This document shows positions 20,610 to 29,684 of a stretch of DNA of 29,684 nt, piece by piece. The stretch is taken from assembly GCF_008831285.2 (NCBI RefSeq), contig NW_022205086.1:1-29684 (forward strand), in the 5' to 3' direction. The position numbers were made by a program, and so were the translations under genes. The notes beneath the pieces were generated by a model that was not told the origin of the DNA, made no database searches, and saw nothing but the letters and a program-made list of their open reading frames with translations. The number at the start of each line of letters is the position of its first letter. Positions within the stretch are counted from its first letter, which is position 1. Source of the stretch: Nymphaea colorata. Its lineage: Eukaryota; Streptophyta; Magnoliopsida; Nymphaeales; Nymphaeaceae.

Positions 20610-23600
20610 TCAAAACTTGTACTGCTGCCTCATGAACTCCACCGGGTAGCGCCGCCTCAGCCTGTTGGTCCTCCTCTTCCCCATCTTCCAGCCCGAATAC
20701 AGCCTCACTCCCCTGTGCTATCCGGTCATCAGCATCCTCAGCTTGTCGCCCAAACGGGTGCATTTCCCCCTCATCAGCTCGTCGTAGTAGGAGTTGTAAC
20801 CGTTGGCGTTGAAGTTGAGAAGGGTGCCGGCAGCTTCTTCCAGGTTGCCAGTCACGCAGAAGATCTCAGCTGCTCGCTAGCACACCTGCAAGTTGTGCTC
20901 CCTGAGGACTTGGCTCTCCCGCTTGGCTCTCAGATCGATGAACTCGCGCTCCAGGTACTCGCGAGCCTGTGCGTAGTCGAAGGGGTCAGCGTACTCATCG
21001 GCGAGGATGGCTTCTCTGCGCTTGTAGTTCTTGCGCTGTTTCTTGTTCTGGATGATCATGGTGAAGAGCATGTAGGAGTTGGTGAGGGTGAGGCACTTCC
21101 ACTTGTGGATCTTCACCCGCTCCAGCTCTCCGAACAGCAGGAAGCGCACGTACCACAGCCAAAGCACTCTGTTCTCGTAGAGGCGCTTGTACTCGATGAG
21201 CAGCATTCTCTGTGAGTCGTTGAACTTGCCCTCCTTCTTGAGCATCATCTCCAGTTCCTGCTTCTGCAGCTGCACGAAGTTGCGCTCCACCCGCTCTCCC
21301 TGCAGGGTCAGCATGAACTTCTCCAGGTACTCCTCCCCGCCCACCACGCTGAAGTTCCAGTTGCTGATCTCCCTGGCCTCCACGTTGAGCAACCTGTCGA
21401 TGAACCTGTCCTGCGTCTCCTCCTCGTTCCAACCGTCCGTCTCCCGCCGCAGCTCCTCCTCGACCAAGCGGACGAAGAAGTGGTGGAATTCCTGCTCGCT
21501 GGGCCTCGGGATGAGCTGGCCGTTGATGGCAGTGTAGAGCTGTGCGATGAATGCGCTGTTGTTGGAGATAACGTCGACCGTTCTGTTGATCGGCTGCTCG
21601 TATTCCCTGTACTGCCTCACCACTGTGTCCAGCAACTTGGGATCATATTTCTCCGTGCTCAGCTCAATCAGGATGTGTCTGCAGGTCTACTCGACTGCGT
21701 TCAGGATGCTCCTCATCCTCGCCAACCTGGCCTTCATGGCGTTGATGCAGCTCTCCAGCTAGTTGAGCTCCCTCTCGTTCTTGCAGATTTACGCCTGCTT
21801 CTCCTGCTCCTCCAGCTCGTACTGCTTCTCGCGGGTGGTCCTGATGAGGTTGGACAGCACCATGAAGGGCACTGTCTGGAACTGCGCGAAGAGGTAGCCG
21901 AGAGGCTCTCCGGTGGCGGTCCAGGCGAGGGAGGGCTTCATCAGCTGCTTTGCCACCAGCCAGTGCTCTGGAGTGAGGTAGAGAGGCATGAATCCTAGCA
22001 CAGTGGGCGTCCTGTTCGCCCGATCAGTATAGTCGCATCGTTCAGTGTAGTTGCTCTTCTGGAGCTCTCCCTTTTCTCGCAGGAAGTCCACTTCCCGCAT
22101 CTCAAAGGTTGCCTCGGAGAATACTCTATCTTGGTGCGTGAGTGGCTAATCCAGCGAATTGCTGCTGACATCCTTATTCCACTCGATTTGTTCAAGCTTA
22201 ACCTCCTACTTCTTGTACTTGAGGACCTGCGAGTCTTCGATGACTCTGATGGTGGGCAGGTTGTGCTTGATGAGGTAGCAGTTGTACTTGTTGCAGACCA
22301 GGCACCTGCCCAGCGTCAGCTTCACCAGCTCCGGCGTGTAGTTGATCTTGTAGATGAACTTCTCGAAGAACTGGGAGGTGCGCATCATGAAGGGCGACAC
22401 CTGCCGGATCCTGATACGGCCAGGGTCGGCAATCGCACTCTCCGGTCGCTATAACTCAAACGCCACTCCCATTGCGTCGTAGTCTTGCATCGCACGCACG
22501 AAGTTGCAGTCGGAAAGGACGCAGTTGCCCAGATCCGACCTTATCTTCTGAGAGTTCATTTAAAGGTCGAGGAAGTTGATGGTGTTTCCGTCGACGATGT
22601 CCTCGACTGCTCGGTAGACCTGGTCCAGCAGGTAGGGATTTGCGTTGATCCTCCGAATGAGCTTCACCTTGAGCGCCCTCTTGATACTGCCTAGGTTGAT
22701 GAGCTGCGAGAGCTTGCCGATCTCTGAGCCTCCGATGCGTTTCTTGAACACGCTGAGCAGCACTTCCTGGACGGCGTCCACCTTGGCCTTCAGCTCGTTG
22801 TAGTGCTCGAACAGCTTGTGCTTGTTGGGGTGCTTAGACGCGAAGATTTGGCTGTAGAGCTCCTTACTGATCTCGTAGATAGCGTCCACCCTGCCCCTGA
22901 GCTAGAGCAGAAGCGGTTCGTTGACGGTCATCACGAGGAAGGACTTGCCCAGCTCGTACCTGCGCTTGAAGGAAACGATTTCGCAGGAGAGCTTCCAGGA
23001 GATGTCACCCAGCTACTGGTTGTAGAGCTGTGCTCTGGCAACAATCATCTCAACTTATCCCAGCTCCCTGAAGCTGACCTTGGCGCTACGTCCAGCAACT
23101 GTTCCCAGCTTTCCTCCAATATCTTGGCATCGGTGATGTAGGCTCCTCCCGCCAGCAGCCTCTTCACGTCGATGACTGTCTTGTGGAAGAAAGGTCCTGG
23201 CTGATGTTGAACTCTTTGAAGTTTCCGCAGCAGAGGTGGTGCTTCCTCTCGTCGCTGGGGTTCTTCTCTGTGGGGAAGATGGGGAGGACGATGCAGAGAG
23301 AGTAAAGCTCGCTGAGGAGAAGGGCGTTGACTGCCTTGAAGGATTCAGTTAGCTGGCTGTTGCTGTAGTTGCGATAGAGGACGCTACCTAATTTCCCACT
23401 TCCACGCTGATCTGGTTCATAAGGTCGGTGTCTGCCAAGCTGTAGTCTTCCTCCTCCACTCCATTCTTGTCCAAGCTCACGATAAAGCACTTGCACTCAT
23501 CAGTATACCTCCTGATGGCTTTGGATAGCTTGCTCACTTCATCCCTGCAATTCTCTGAGTGCTAGTTGAGGTGGTCGATGTAGCTGCACTTCTTGACGCC

Positions 23601-24060
23601 CAGGGAATGGTCGATTTCAACGTAGCTGAAGAAGAAGACGAGTGACACCCTGGTCTGCTCTAAACGCTGGGCCACCGTCTGGACTGCGTGTCTGGTCTTC
23701 TGCAGAGTATCAAAGTAGTCGTCGTTTTGGGAGACCACCATGACTTCAGATAGCAGTTCCTTGATGACGGGGTGCGAGAGGACCTTGAGGGGGTGATGGT
23801 AGCCATTGATCACAAAGGATATGCCGCTGATTCCCTGCTCGATAAGGTCGAAGCACGACTAAAGGATGTGGTTGTGATGTTCTTGAGGATATCCGGAGTC
23901 ACTCCGGTCCTGAGCTCAATCACGTAGAAAATGTAGGACTTCCTCACCAGTTTGGACACGGCTTCACCGTCAAAACTCACTCTGATTGGACCAAGTAGCT
24001 GTCGTGGTCGATCTCAGCCAAAGATAAATCAAAGCTAACTCCTGCTTCGTCCTACTCCAT
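20610..24060 (-). CDS. Large protein of unknown function (~1,106 aa), five or more exons
   Basis: Reads leftward from ATG 24058-24060 to TGA 20610-20612. Introns deduced on the minus strand: 23999-24039 (41 nt), 23859-23902 (44), 23363-23382 (20) and 23064-23089 (26). They join GLLGPIRVSFDGEAVSK, ELRTGSCFDLIEQG, GNQVANSQLTESF and EQLLDLGQVEMIV. One more step, at about 23193-23200 (between FNISQ and FFHKTVIDVKRLL), has no GT-AG solution and behaves like one missing base. The N-terminal ~200 residues look alpha/beta (VRKSYIFYVIEL, SLVFFFSYVEI); the rest is long and helical, with a CLVCNKYNC knuckle near the middle and an Arg/Lys/Glu-rich C-terminal third (EYADPFDYAQAREYLEREF). No signal peptide or membrane helix. 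I do not recognise the family; a vWA-like start is a guess only. Confidence 0.75.
23363..23382 (-). other. 20-nt intron
   Basis: Minus strand gtcctctatcgcaactacag. Joins VGNQVA to NSQLTESFKAVNALL; same length class as the UBR and channel introns. Confidence 0.8.
23859..23902 (-). other. 44-nt intron
   Basis: Starts gtgact and ends ctttag on the minus strand; removal joins VIELRTG to SCFDLIEQGISGISF. Confidence 0.7.
23999..24039 (-). other. 41-nt intron near the 5' end
   Basis: Starts gttagc and ends cgacag on the minus strand; it bridges MEQDEAG and LLGPIRVSFDGEAV and avoids a TGA 41 nt further on. Confidence 0.65.
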
Positions 24061-24086
24061 CCTTATCTATAAAAGAAATAATATCT

Positions 24087-24106
24087 TATGAGAAGAACTT
24101 CTCATA
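24087..24106. promoter_or_regulatory. Perfect inverted repeat between two minus-strand genes
   Basis: TATGAGAAG, two A, then CTTCTCATA: a 9-bp perfect palindrome with a 2-bp centre, with a further ATAT/ATAT pair outside two mismatches. It sits 27 bp upstream of the large gene's ATG and 76 bp past the stop of the Met-rich gene, so it may be a binding site for the former or a 3' hairpin of the latter. Confidence 0.6.
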
Positions 24107-24181
24107 TTATATGCCCTTGGTAAAGGATTAATCAGAATGGATTATAACCCAATAATGGTTCGAAAATATGGCTAGAGATGA

Positions 24182-25022
24182 TCAAACAATGACTTGCCCC
24201 CACTTGATGCTGCATGTGACGTTGGTTAATGACTTGATGGGAGCCATGTTGGTGGGAAAATCATCTATTTCGTTGCCGTGGTGGTTGCAGGCGAGAGCGT
24301 TGTTGGAGAAAGTGAAGGTAGTGATGCGACTGCGACTGATGGCTTCTTGGAGGACCCTGCCTTCTGAGCGTTGAAAGAATTGTCAACCACCGTCAGCGTT
24401 AGGCTGTTGATGTTAGGCGACCTGGCGATGATGCTGGCGACGTTTTCATAGGCACCAACAGACAGCTCATAGATAGGGTAAACCATCTTCTTCCACCACA
24501 TGCACACATGAAGCAGAGGGGGAAGATCAAGAAGGCGCCGAGGACCATGGTGAGGCAGTAGCAACAACCGCTAGCAGTTTTAGTTTTATTTCCGATGATG
24601 TGAATGTTAGCTTGCAGGAGGGTCATTTCAGCTCCTTGTTGTTGGGGAGCCATCATGCTGAGGGACATGTCCTGCATCATGATATTCGGTTCCATAACGC
24701 TGGGCTGGCGCATCATGTTTTGGGTTATGTTCTGGCGCATTTCCTGCTGCATCATCATTTCTTGCTGCATGACGTTGGGTGGCATCATCAAACCAGGCTG
24801 CATCATCGGCATCATGTTCGGCTGCATCATCATGTTCTGCTGCATCATCAGGTTCGGCTGCAGCATGTTTGGCTGAGCCATCGTTCCCGCCAACGGAGGA
24901 GGGAAATTCTCACACTGAGTCTTGAAGTTCATCTCATTTCCCACGAAGGCGTAGAGGCCATTACCGAGTGCTGAACGCCCCGGGACACTGTGGAAGGTAT
25001 CCATCAACGTTTAAAAGAGCAT
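24182..25022 (-). CDS. Met/Gln-rich single-pass membrane protein (~273 aa)
   Basis: Reads leftward to TGA 24182-24184. A 20-nt intron (24336-24355) joins FNAQKAG to RSRITTFTFSNNALAC. Order: an N-terminal lead; about 70 residues of Met/Gln/Asn/Pro repeats (QPNMLQPNLMMQQNMMMQP and similar); a Cys-flanked membrane segment (GCCYCLTMVLGAFLIFPLCF); WWKKMVYPIYE; and a C-terminal beta-like domain. The frame steps by -1 at about 24501-24510, just after the membrane segment, with no usable intron. The start is unsure: ATG 25022 is the first in frame, but the frame stays open upstream as a Gly-rich stretch (KYRRYGGGGGGNFNYAGSPGGG), and an ATG at 25099 is again one base out of register. The family is unknown to me. 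Confidence 0.72.
24600..24890. repeat. Degenerate CATCAT-type repeats coding the Met/Gln-rich domain
   Basis: On the plus strand degenerate runs of (c)atcat, gctgcatcat and ggctg; on the coding strand irregular M-M-Q-x-N/P units. The antisense strand is also open and His-rich, which is a shadow of the repeat. Confidence 0.7.
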
Positions 25023-25304
25023 GCCTCCTCCTGGGCTTCCAGCATAGTTGAAGTTGCCACCCCCACCACCACCATAACGACGATACTTGTTCTTGCCATT
25101 ATTTGATTATAAAATTATTTCAATAGGCCAATAAAATACTCAGATTGTTATAGGACGAAAAATACTAAGGATTATGTGCAGTTTTGCTAAATAAATGAAT
25201 AACTTCTTTCTTTGTGATCAATCTATATCACCTAAAACTTAGGCAGGCGCATTATGCATCATATAATGGATAACATGATAATCTGTGTGATTAGGGTGAT
25301 AGAA

Positions 25305-27898
25305 TCAGATAATCATGGCGATCCACGAGTTTTCGTCCAGTCCTGGAGTGGACTACTATTAACTTTCCTTCATCTATGAAAGCTGGTAGTTAAGACAGAC
25401 GTTATATTGCTCGCTTGCCTTCGATAGAATTGATCAGTAGTTCTGCTTGTTCCGGAAGGAGATAAAGACACATGCTCCACCTCTTCATCGTACTCGCTAT
25501 ATTTGATCATTATCAGCATGTTCTTGGATTTTTAAAGCGTCTTGTGGGCAAGAACGAATCCCTCACCAGAGAAGAACAAAGCTGAATATTCTTTTTGGGC
25601 AAGCAAGTCCTGGAATGCACGGGGGAATACAAGTCAACTTGCGCGAAATCATAAACAGCCTACAGGCCATTCGCCTTCACCATCCTATTTATGAGAGTCT
25701 CGTCGCGCTGCTTCCAGTTGACGAAAACTGCCTATCCCTGCTTGGCAATTTTCCACAGAATGTTGATGATTAAAAACTAGCTGAGGATGTTCTGACCGAA
25801 AATAGCTATCCTGTCGCTGACTAGCAGGTTATCCCATAAGAACTGGGCAATCCCCTACTGCCTCTTTATCTCCGATATGGCTTTTCGGTCTCAAAGCCGT
25901 CCAAGAAGAGGGATTGCGTGGAGTCAATCAGGAGTGTCTTTGTTCCTTTCTTCAAGTTTAGTCGTTCCTATGAGTCTATGGTTGTAAAGTTGCGGATGCA
26001 GTGGTGCTTTCTGCTGCTGATTTGCCTGTCAGACTAATTCAGGTAATAGATGTAAGGATTTGCGTCTTCGAAAAGAATTTTGGTTTTAGAGATAACGAGG
26101 TAGGAGTTTTTGGGGAACTGACTATCCTCATAGAGTTGTATATCGAAGTTATGCACGCAGGAAAGGTCATACTTTTCTGCTCCTCTAACCACCACATAGA
26201 CGTTGAATTTTTCTACAAGGGATTCTAGCAGTTAGGCCTGTCTTGGACTGTCTTCCTATAGCTTCATGACGATGTTCATGTGCATGTTCAATCCTGCACC
26301 AGCTCGTTGAACATAGAGCTGAAGTCGTGCAGGGTGATGAAGGCGGCTCCGATTTAGTTCTCATATATAAAATCCTCCAGGTTTCTCTCGTCGAGGGGGT
26401 GCTCGAAGAATCTGAAGGCCCTTCCGTTCTTGGTAAGACTCTGGTTGAGCTGCAAGGCGTTGTAGTTGAGATACTCAGGAATGAAGAACTGGCCTCGGTT
26501 GGTCATCGCGATGACGTTAGCCAGCATCTCGTCGGGGGAAGTGTCGAGCACGTTACACTCCTCCCTGCCGAGCATGAAGTGAAGCACGAAGTTATAGAAG
26601 TGGGTATGCGCAGAGTAGGTAGATCGGGACTGTTACTTGGTCAGCATTATGCTCGCGAACTGCGAATAGTAAAACTAGCCCACTTGGGCTGAATCTTACA
26701 TGCTGGAAGAACACTGGAAGAATCCCATAATGCCGTTAGGATGCACTCGGCTTATATCCTTCAGAGGAGATATCCTTGTCAATCGCTCTGCTATGCTTTC
26801 TTCTTTGTGAGGCTGTATGCTGTCCGAAGAAGCATGTTCTTCAACCGAGTCTTCAGTTACTGTTTTGAATTGGGAAATATCCTTCATCCTGTCATCAAGA
26901 ATCACCACCACAGGCACACTATCGTCGAAATTGTTAATCGTCTCCTCTCTGATTTCGTTGCTGACTGGGTCATATACGACTCCAGTGACACGATGGTGAA
27001 TATCCTAAAGGTGCTTCCTCTATTGGTTCTTTATCTGCTAGTCATAAAAAAGCACCAGGTGAGTTCGCTTGAGAAAATCTAGAAGCAAGTTATTGATGAG
27101 CTCTACTGAGCCTTCAGTTACGGCCTGCTACAAGAGCTCGGGATAGATGTAGTCATCGAAAATGGTATGACTGGCCATCACCACTCCGTACTGCTTGAAG
27201 TAGTAGACCAGCAAGTCCATACTGCTCATGAATTTCACGCGTCCTTCTACTCCGTACTCCTTCAAATTCATCTTCAGACTCTCCACGTAGAGCCTAGAGC
27301 TGTCTTACTGATAATGGACCACTACATCCACCCTGTAGTTCTTGAGGGCGAGCATGAGAATGGAGAGAGCAAGCCTCTCCTCCCAGAAGACCAGCACATG
27401 GTCAGTGCCTGATTTTTAGTATTGGTTGAGCCACTTTTCGACTTCGATGAACATGAATCCCCGGCTGAGCATGAGCTGGTTGGAGCACTCCCTAATTTAA
27501 TGCTTCATGCACATCTCAGCAACTATCTACGTTTGCTCCTCATCGTAGCTGTTTTGGTTGGGCATCAGCATGGTCAGCTGGCTCATCGTCCCTCCGAGGG
27601 TGGCTTTGTAGGCGGTGGGGATTTCGATATACTCGACGCCATCGATCTTGATTATGACTGGCTTTCGACTTTCGATGAAGTAGGCAACGAATGCGCCGGC
27701 TACTAACAGGACCAGTAAGAGGTTACTGAGTCTGTAGACGACAGCATTGCCTTTCTCCTCAGTATCTACGACCTCTACTTCCATGTCGTCATCACTCTAT
27801 TTTTAAGATTATGAGGAATCATCATTGGAGAGGATTTGGCGGGAGCGGCTGCTGCCAGGGACTAGTTTGTATTCTTCTGGCTCGATTATTCTTATCAT
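25305..27898 (-). CDS. Type II membrane protein of unknown function (~824 aa)
   Basis: ATG 27896-27898 opens a cytosolic acidic/Ser/Gln tail (NDDSSQSQKQSDDDMEVE), then one membrane helix (LSNLLLVLLVAGAFVAYF) and a long alpha/beta lumenal or extracellular part with strand-like runs DHVLVFWEERLALSILML, YRVDVVVHYQQD and DSVPVVVILDDR. A glycosyltransferase-like fold is possible but I see no diagnostic motif. The first ~1.6 kb is one frame. Further on, a 38-nt intron (26262-26299), a -1 step at an A4 run (25882-25885 on plus), a 29-nt intron (25610-25638) and a 53-nt intron (25419-25471, which removes an in-frame TGA) are needed to reach TGA 25305-25307. If the last intron is wrong the protein ends at 25434. 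The distal third is the least certain coding in the window. Confidence 0.65.
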
Positions 27899-28013
27899 TG
27901 GGGTGCTGAAATAATAAGGATAATATTATTTTATTCAGGATTAATAATATTGGAAATAATTTGAACCCCGCTTAAGAATAGATAAGAGCTCGCGCCCTTC
28001 AAGACGATCTCAA
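27899..28013. promoter_or_regulatory. AT-rich spacer upstream of the type II membrane protein gene
   Basis: Only 115 bp between the stop of the Myb-like gene and the ATG of the next minus-strand gene. Contains an A/T run (aataataaggataatattattttattc) that must hold the 3' end of one gene and the promoter of the other. Confidence 0.4.
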
Positions 28014-28552
28014 TCACACGCGCCCCTACGGCAGCTCCTTCAGATATTTGAATATCTGATTATTTTTGAGCTCCACTTCGAGGTTTTGCTAGAAAACCGC
28101 AATATTTTTGGTGATCGCCACGAAATCACTGTCCTCCGTCCGCAGGGTCACTAGCCTCTTTATAAGGCCAGTGAGGTACAGCCTTTCCTCCTCCTCTACT
28201 GTCCCCTTGCAGAGTTACTTTGCCTCGCCGAGGATATAATCATAGAAGTCGTAACCTCCTCCCCTCTTGCCTCTCCTCCTCTGGCGCAGGGCCTTTCGTT
28301 TGATGGCTGAGAATCGGGTCTTGCACTGCTCCGGACTCTTAAAAAATTACATGCCGAGTTAGCTTCTAATAAAGTCACTCATTTCGTGAAAGTGGAGTTT
28401 TCGGGTTAGGGGGGCGAAGAAGGAAAAAATCTGTAGCGGAGACTTCAGGAATCGATGTATCCAGAAGAGGACGAAGCAGCGTCGCTGGTTCTAGGCCCAC
28501 AACCTCTATGTTTTCAATAATTTATAGAGACTTTAGTCTTTTTCAGATCCAT
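28014..28552 (-). CDS. Small basic protein with Myb/SANT-like motif (~170 aa)
   Basis: Minus strand. ATG 28550-28552 gives a 7-codon first exon (MDLKKTK), a 26-nt intron (28506-28531; gtctct...acatag), then one frame to TGA 28014-28016. Total 170 residues. If the first exon is not used, ATG 28382 gives 122 residues (MSDFIRSQLGMQFF...). The piece FFKSPEQCKTRFSAIKRKALRQRRRGKRG resembles the last helix of Myb/SANT domains (EQCKxRW) followed by a basic tail, suggesting DNA binding; the usual first two Trp are not clear. The C-terminal half is helical (TVEEEERLYLTGLIKRL). Nearest gene to the right telomere. Coding is well supported, family weakly. Confidence 0.6.
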
Positions 28553-29598
28553 TAGTAATTAGCTCTCCGTATTAATTAAACTTTGAGTCAAAATCTATAT
28601 CGTCTAAGGCTTACTTGACTACATGAGCAGGCTTCTATAATTCATTTCTTTTTAATTTTTACAATTAATTATTAAAACACACTTTAAGCAAGGAATTAAT
28701 AGGAGGTGAGTTTTTGCAAAAGGGTGATTTTGTATCATTTATGAGTGCAACGAGGGGTCAGGTTAGAAAATGAGGAGCGGCGGCATGATTGGGGACGTTT
28801 TGTATTGATATGGATGATGAAAACATGATCAATTCTTTTGATTTTGATATAAATACTTAATTATTTCTTGTCTTTGATGAAGCCCGAGCATCGCCAATCA
28901 CGGCAAAACCTTTTATTGTCCAAAACAAAGCAAAGCAACTCTTCTACTTATAAATCATATATGAAAAAGTAAAGAATAAATGGGTTTAAAAAGTTCAAGA
29001 TGTGACCCAAAGGACCGCTGGACAGAATTTCATGTGATTGACTTTTGATAGATATGGACTATTTTGCGATTTTCATCATAGCAATCGCATTTGATCTTAG
29101 AATTATGTGTCCTTCTATCAATTATTAGCTTTAGAATTTATTCAAATCTCAAATAGTCAAATCATTCTTGCCAAAACATAAACTACCTTTTTGTGAGATG
29201 AAATATTAATCTTGTCACCAAACAGTATAATCCCTGCTAGAGATAAGTGCTAAAGCCCTCAAGCTTTGATTTTCCTTTGAATTTTTATTTATTTTGCAAA
29301 AAAAGCATGGAAGATTAGGGGATTAAAAGCTTATCATCAATTACTGCTAATATGAAGATAACTTTATTCAAGAGAGATAAATATGCCATTCCAACCGGGA
29401 AAGAGCTTACCCATTTATTACTGAAGGCTTAATAAGTGATAAGTTTTGTAAAACATAAAGATTGTTAAAATTTTATTATCCAATACGTAAAAATCATTCA
29501 ATAGGGTGGGCAATTAGAACAAGGAAAAAGAATGAACAATATAATAACAATAATCATTTGAGTTTGAAAAATCCATATATATTTATTAATAAAAAGGC
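28553..29598. other. AT-rich right subtelomere, no convincing gene
   Basis: About 1 kb with strong A/T bias, frequent TGA in most frames and no repeat array or tRNA that I can see. The longest plausible plus-strand frame (ATG 28878, 42 codons, Lys/Gln-rich) is too short and AT-rich to call. A slightly GC-richer patch near 28750-28800 has no frame of note. Confidence 0.6.
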
Positions 29599-29684
29599 GG
29601 GGTTGGGGTTGGGGTTGGGGTTGGGGTTGGGGTTGGGGTTGGGGTTGGGGTTGGGGTTGGGGTTGGGGTTGGGGTTGGGTTGGG
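29599..29684. repeat. Right telomere, (GGGGTT)n
   Basis: About 14 G4T2 repeats run to the end. The next-to-last unit is GGGTT, one G short, and the array ends in GGG. It directly follows aaaaaggc with no subtelomeric repeat. Confidence 0.98.

Noticed and set aside
24600-24974. His-rich plus-strand frame
   Set aside because: Antisense of the Met/Gln-rich repeat (CAT reads as His); no independent support.
28455-28586. Plus-strand 43-codon frame MYPEEDEAASLVLG...
   Set aside because: Overlaps the better-supported minus-strand Myb-like gene whose exon 1 and 26-nt intron fit exactly; treated as its antisense.

Overview
The window is one complete macronuclear chromosome of a ciliate. It starts with 13 copies of the C4A2 telomere repeat (1-78) and ends with the complementary G4T2 array (29599-29684). 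Coding regions run straight through many in-frame TAA and TAG codons and stop only at TGA, so the code is the ciliate nuclear code with TAA/TAG = Gln. G4T2 telomeres with this code point to an oligohymenophorean-like ciliate (Tetrahymena/Paramecium side), but I cannot name a genus. Coding DNA is unusually GC-balanced for that group, and spacers are short and AT-rich. Introns are tiny GT-AG units; the best supported are 16-44 nt, most commonly 20 nt.

Layout, left to right: a secreted protein starting only 50 bp from the telomere (+); a Cys-finger protein (-); a UBR-type N-recognin E3 ligase (+), whose ATG lies 11 bp from the divergent ATG of the Cys-finger gene; a small unknown protein (-); a gene-free 0.7 kb; a 955-residue secreted Cys-rich repeat protein (-); a 0.6 kb divergent spacer; a MORN-repeat protein with a lipid-anchor-like N terminus (+); a 7.7 kb IP3-receptor-like calcium-release channel with many micro-introns (+); a basic disordered protein (+); a coiled-coil protein (+). 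Four or more genes then read leftward: a ~1,106-residue unknown protein, a Met/Gln-rich single-pass membrane protein, a type II membrane protein and a small Myb/SANT-like protein. The last ~1 kb before the right telomere is AT-rich with no convincing gene.

The genes do not form one pathway. The channel, the MORN protein and the two exported proteins fit cortical or membrane and calcium biology of a ciliate; the E3 ligase is housekeeping protein turnover. The oddest signals are the 11-bp divergent promoter, a 40-nt intron that looks like two 20-nt introns back to back, introns down to 16-17 nt, and a set of frame steps without usable introns that all go in the same (-1) direction. All exon structures are hand-deduced from frame continuity and family resemblance; no searches were run.
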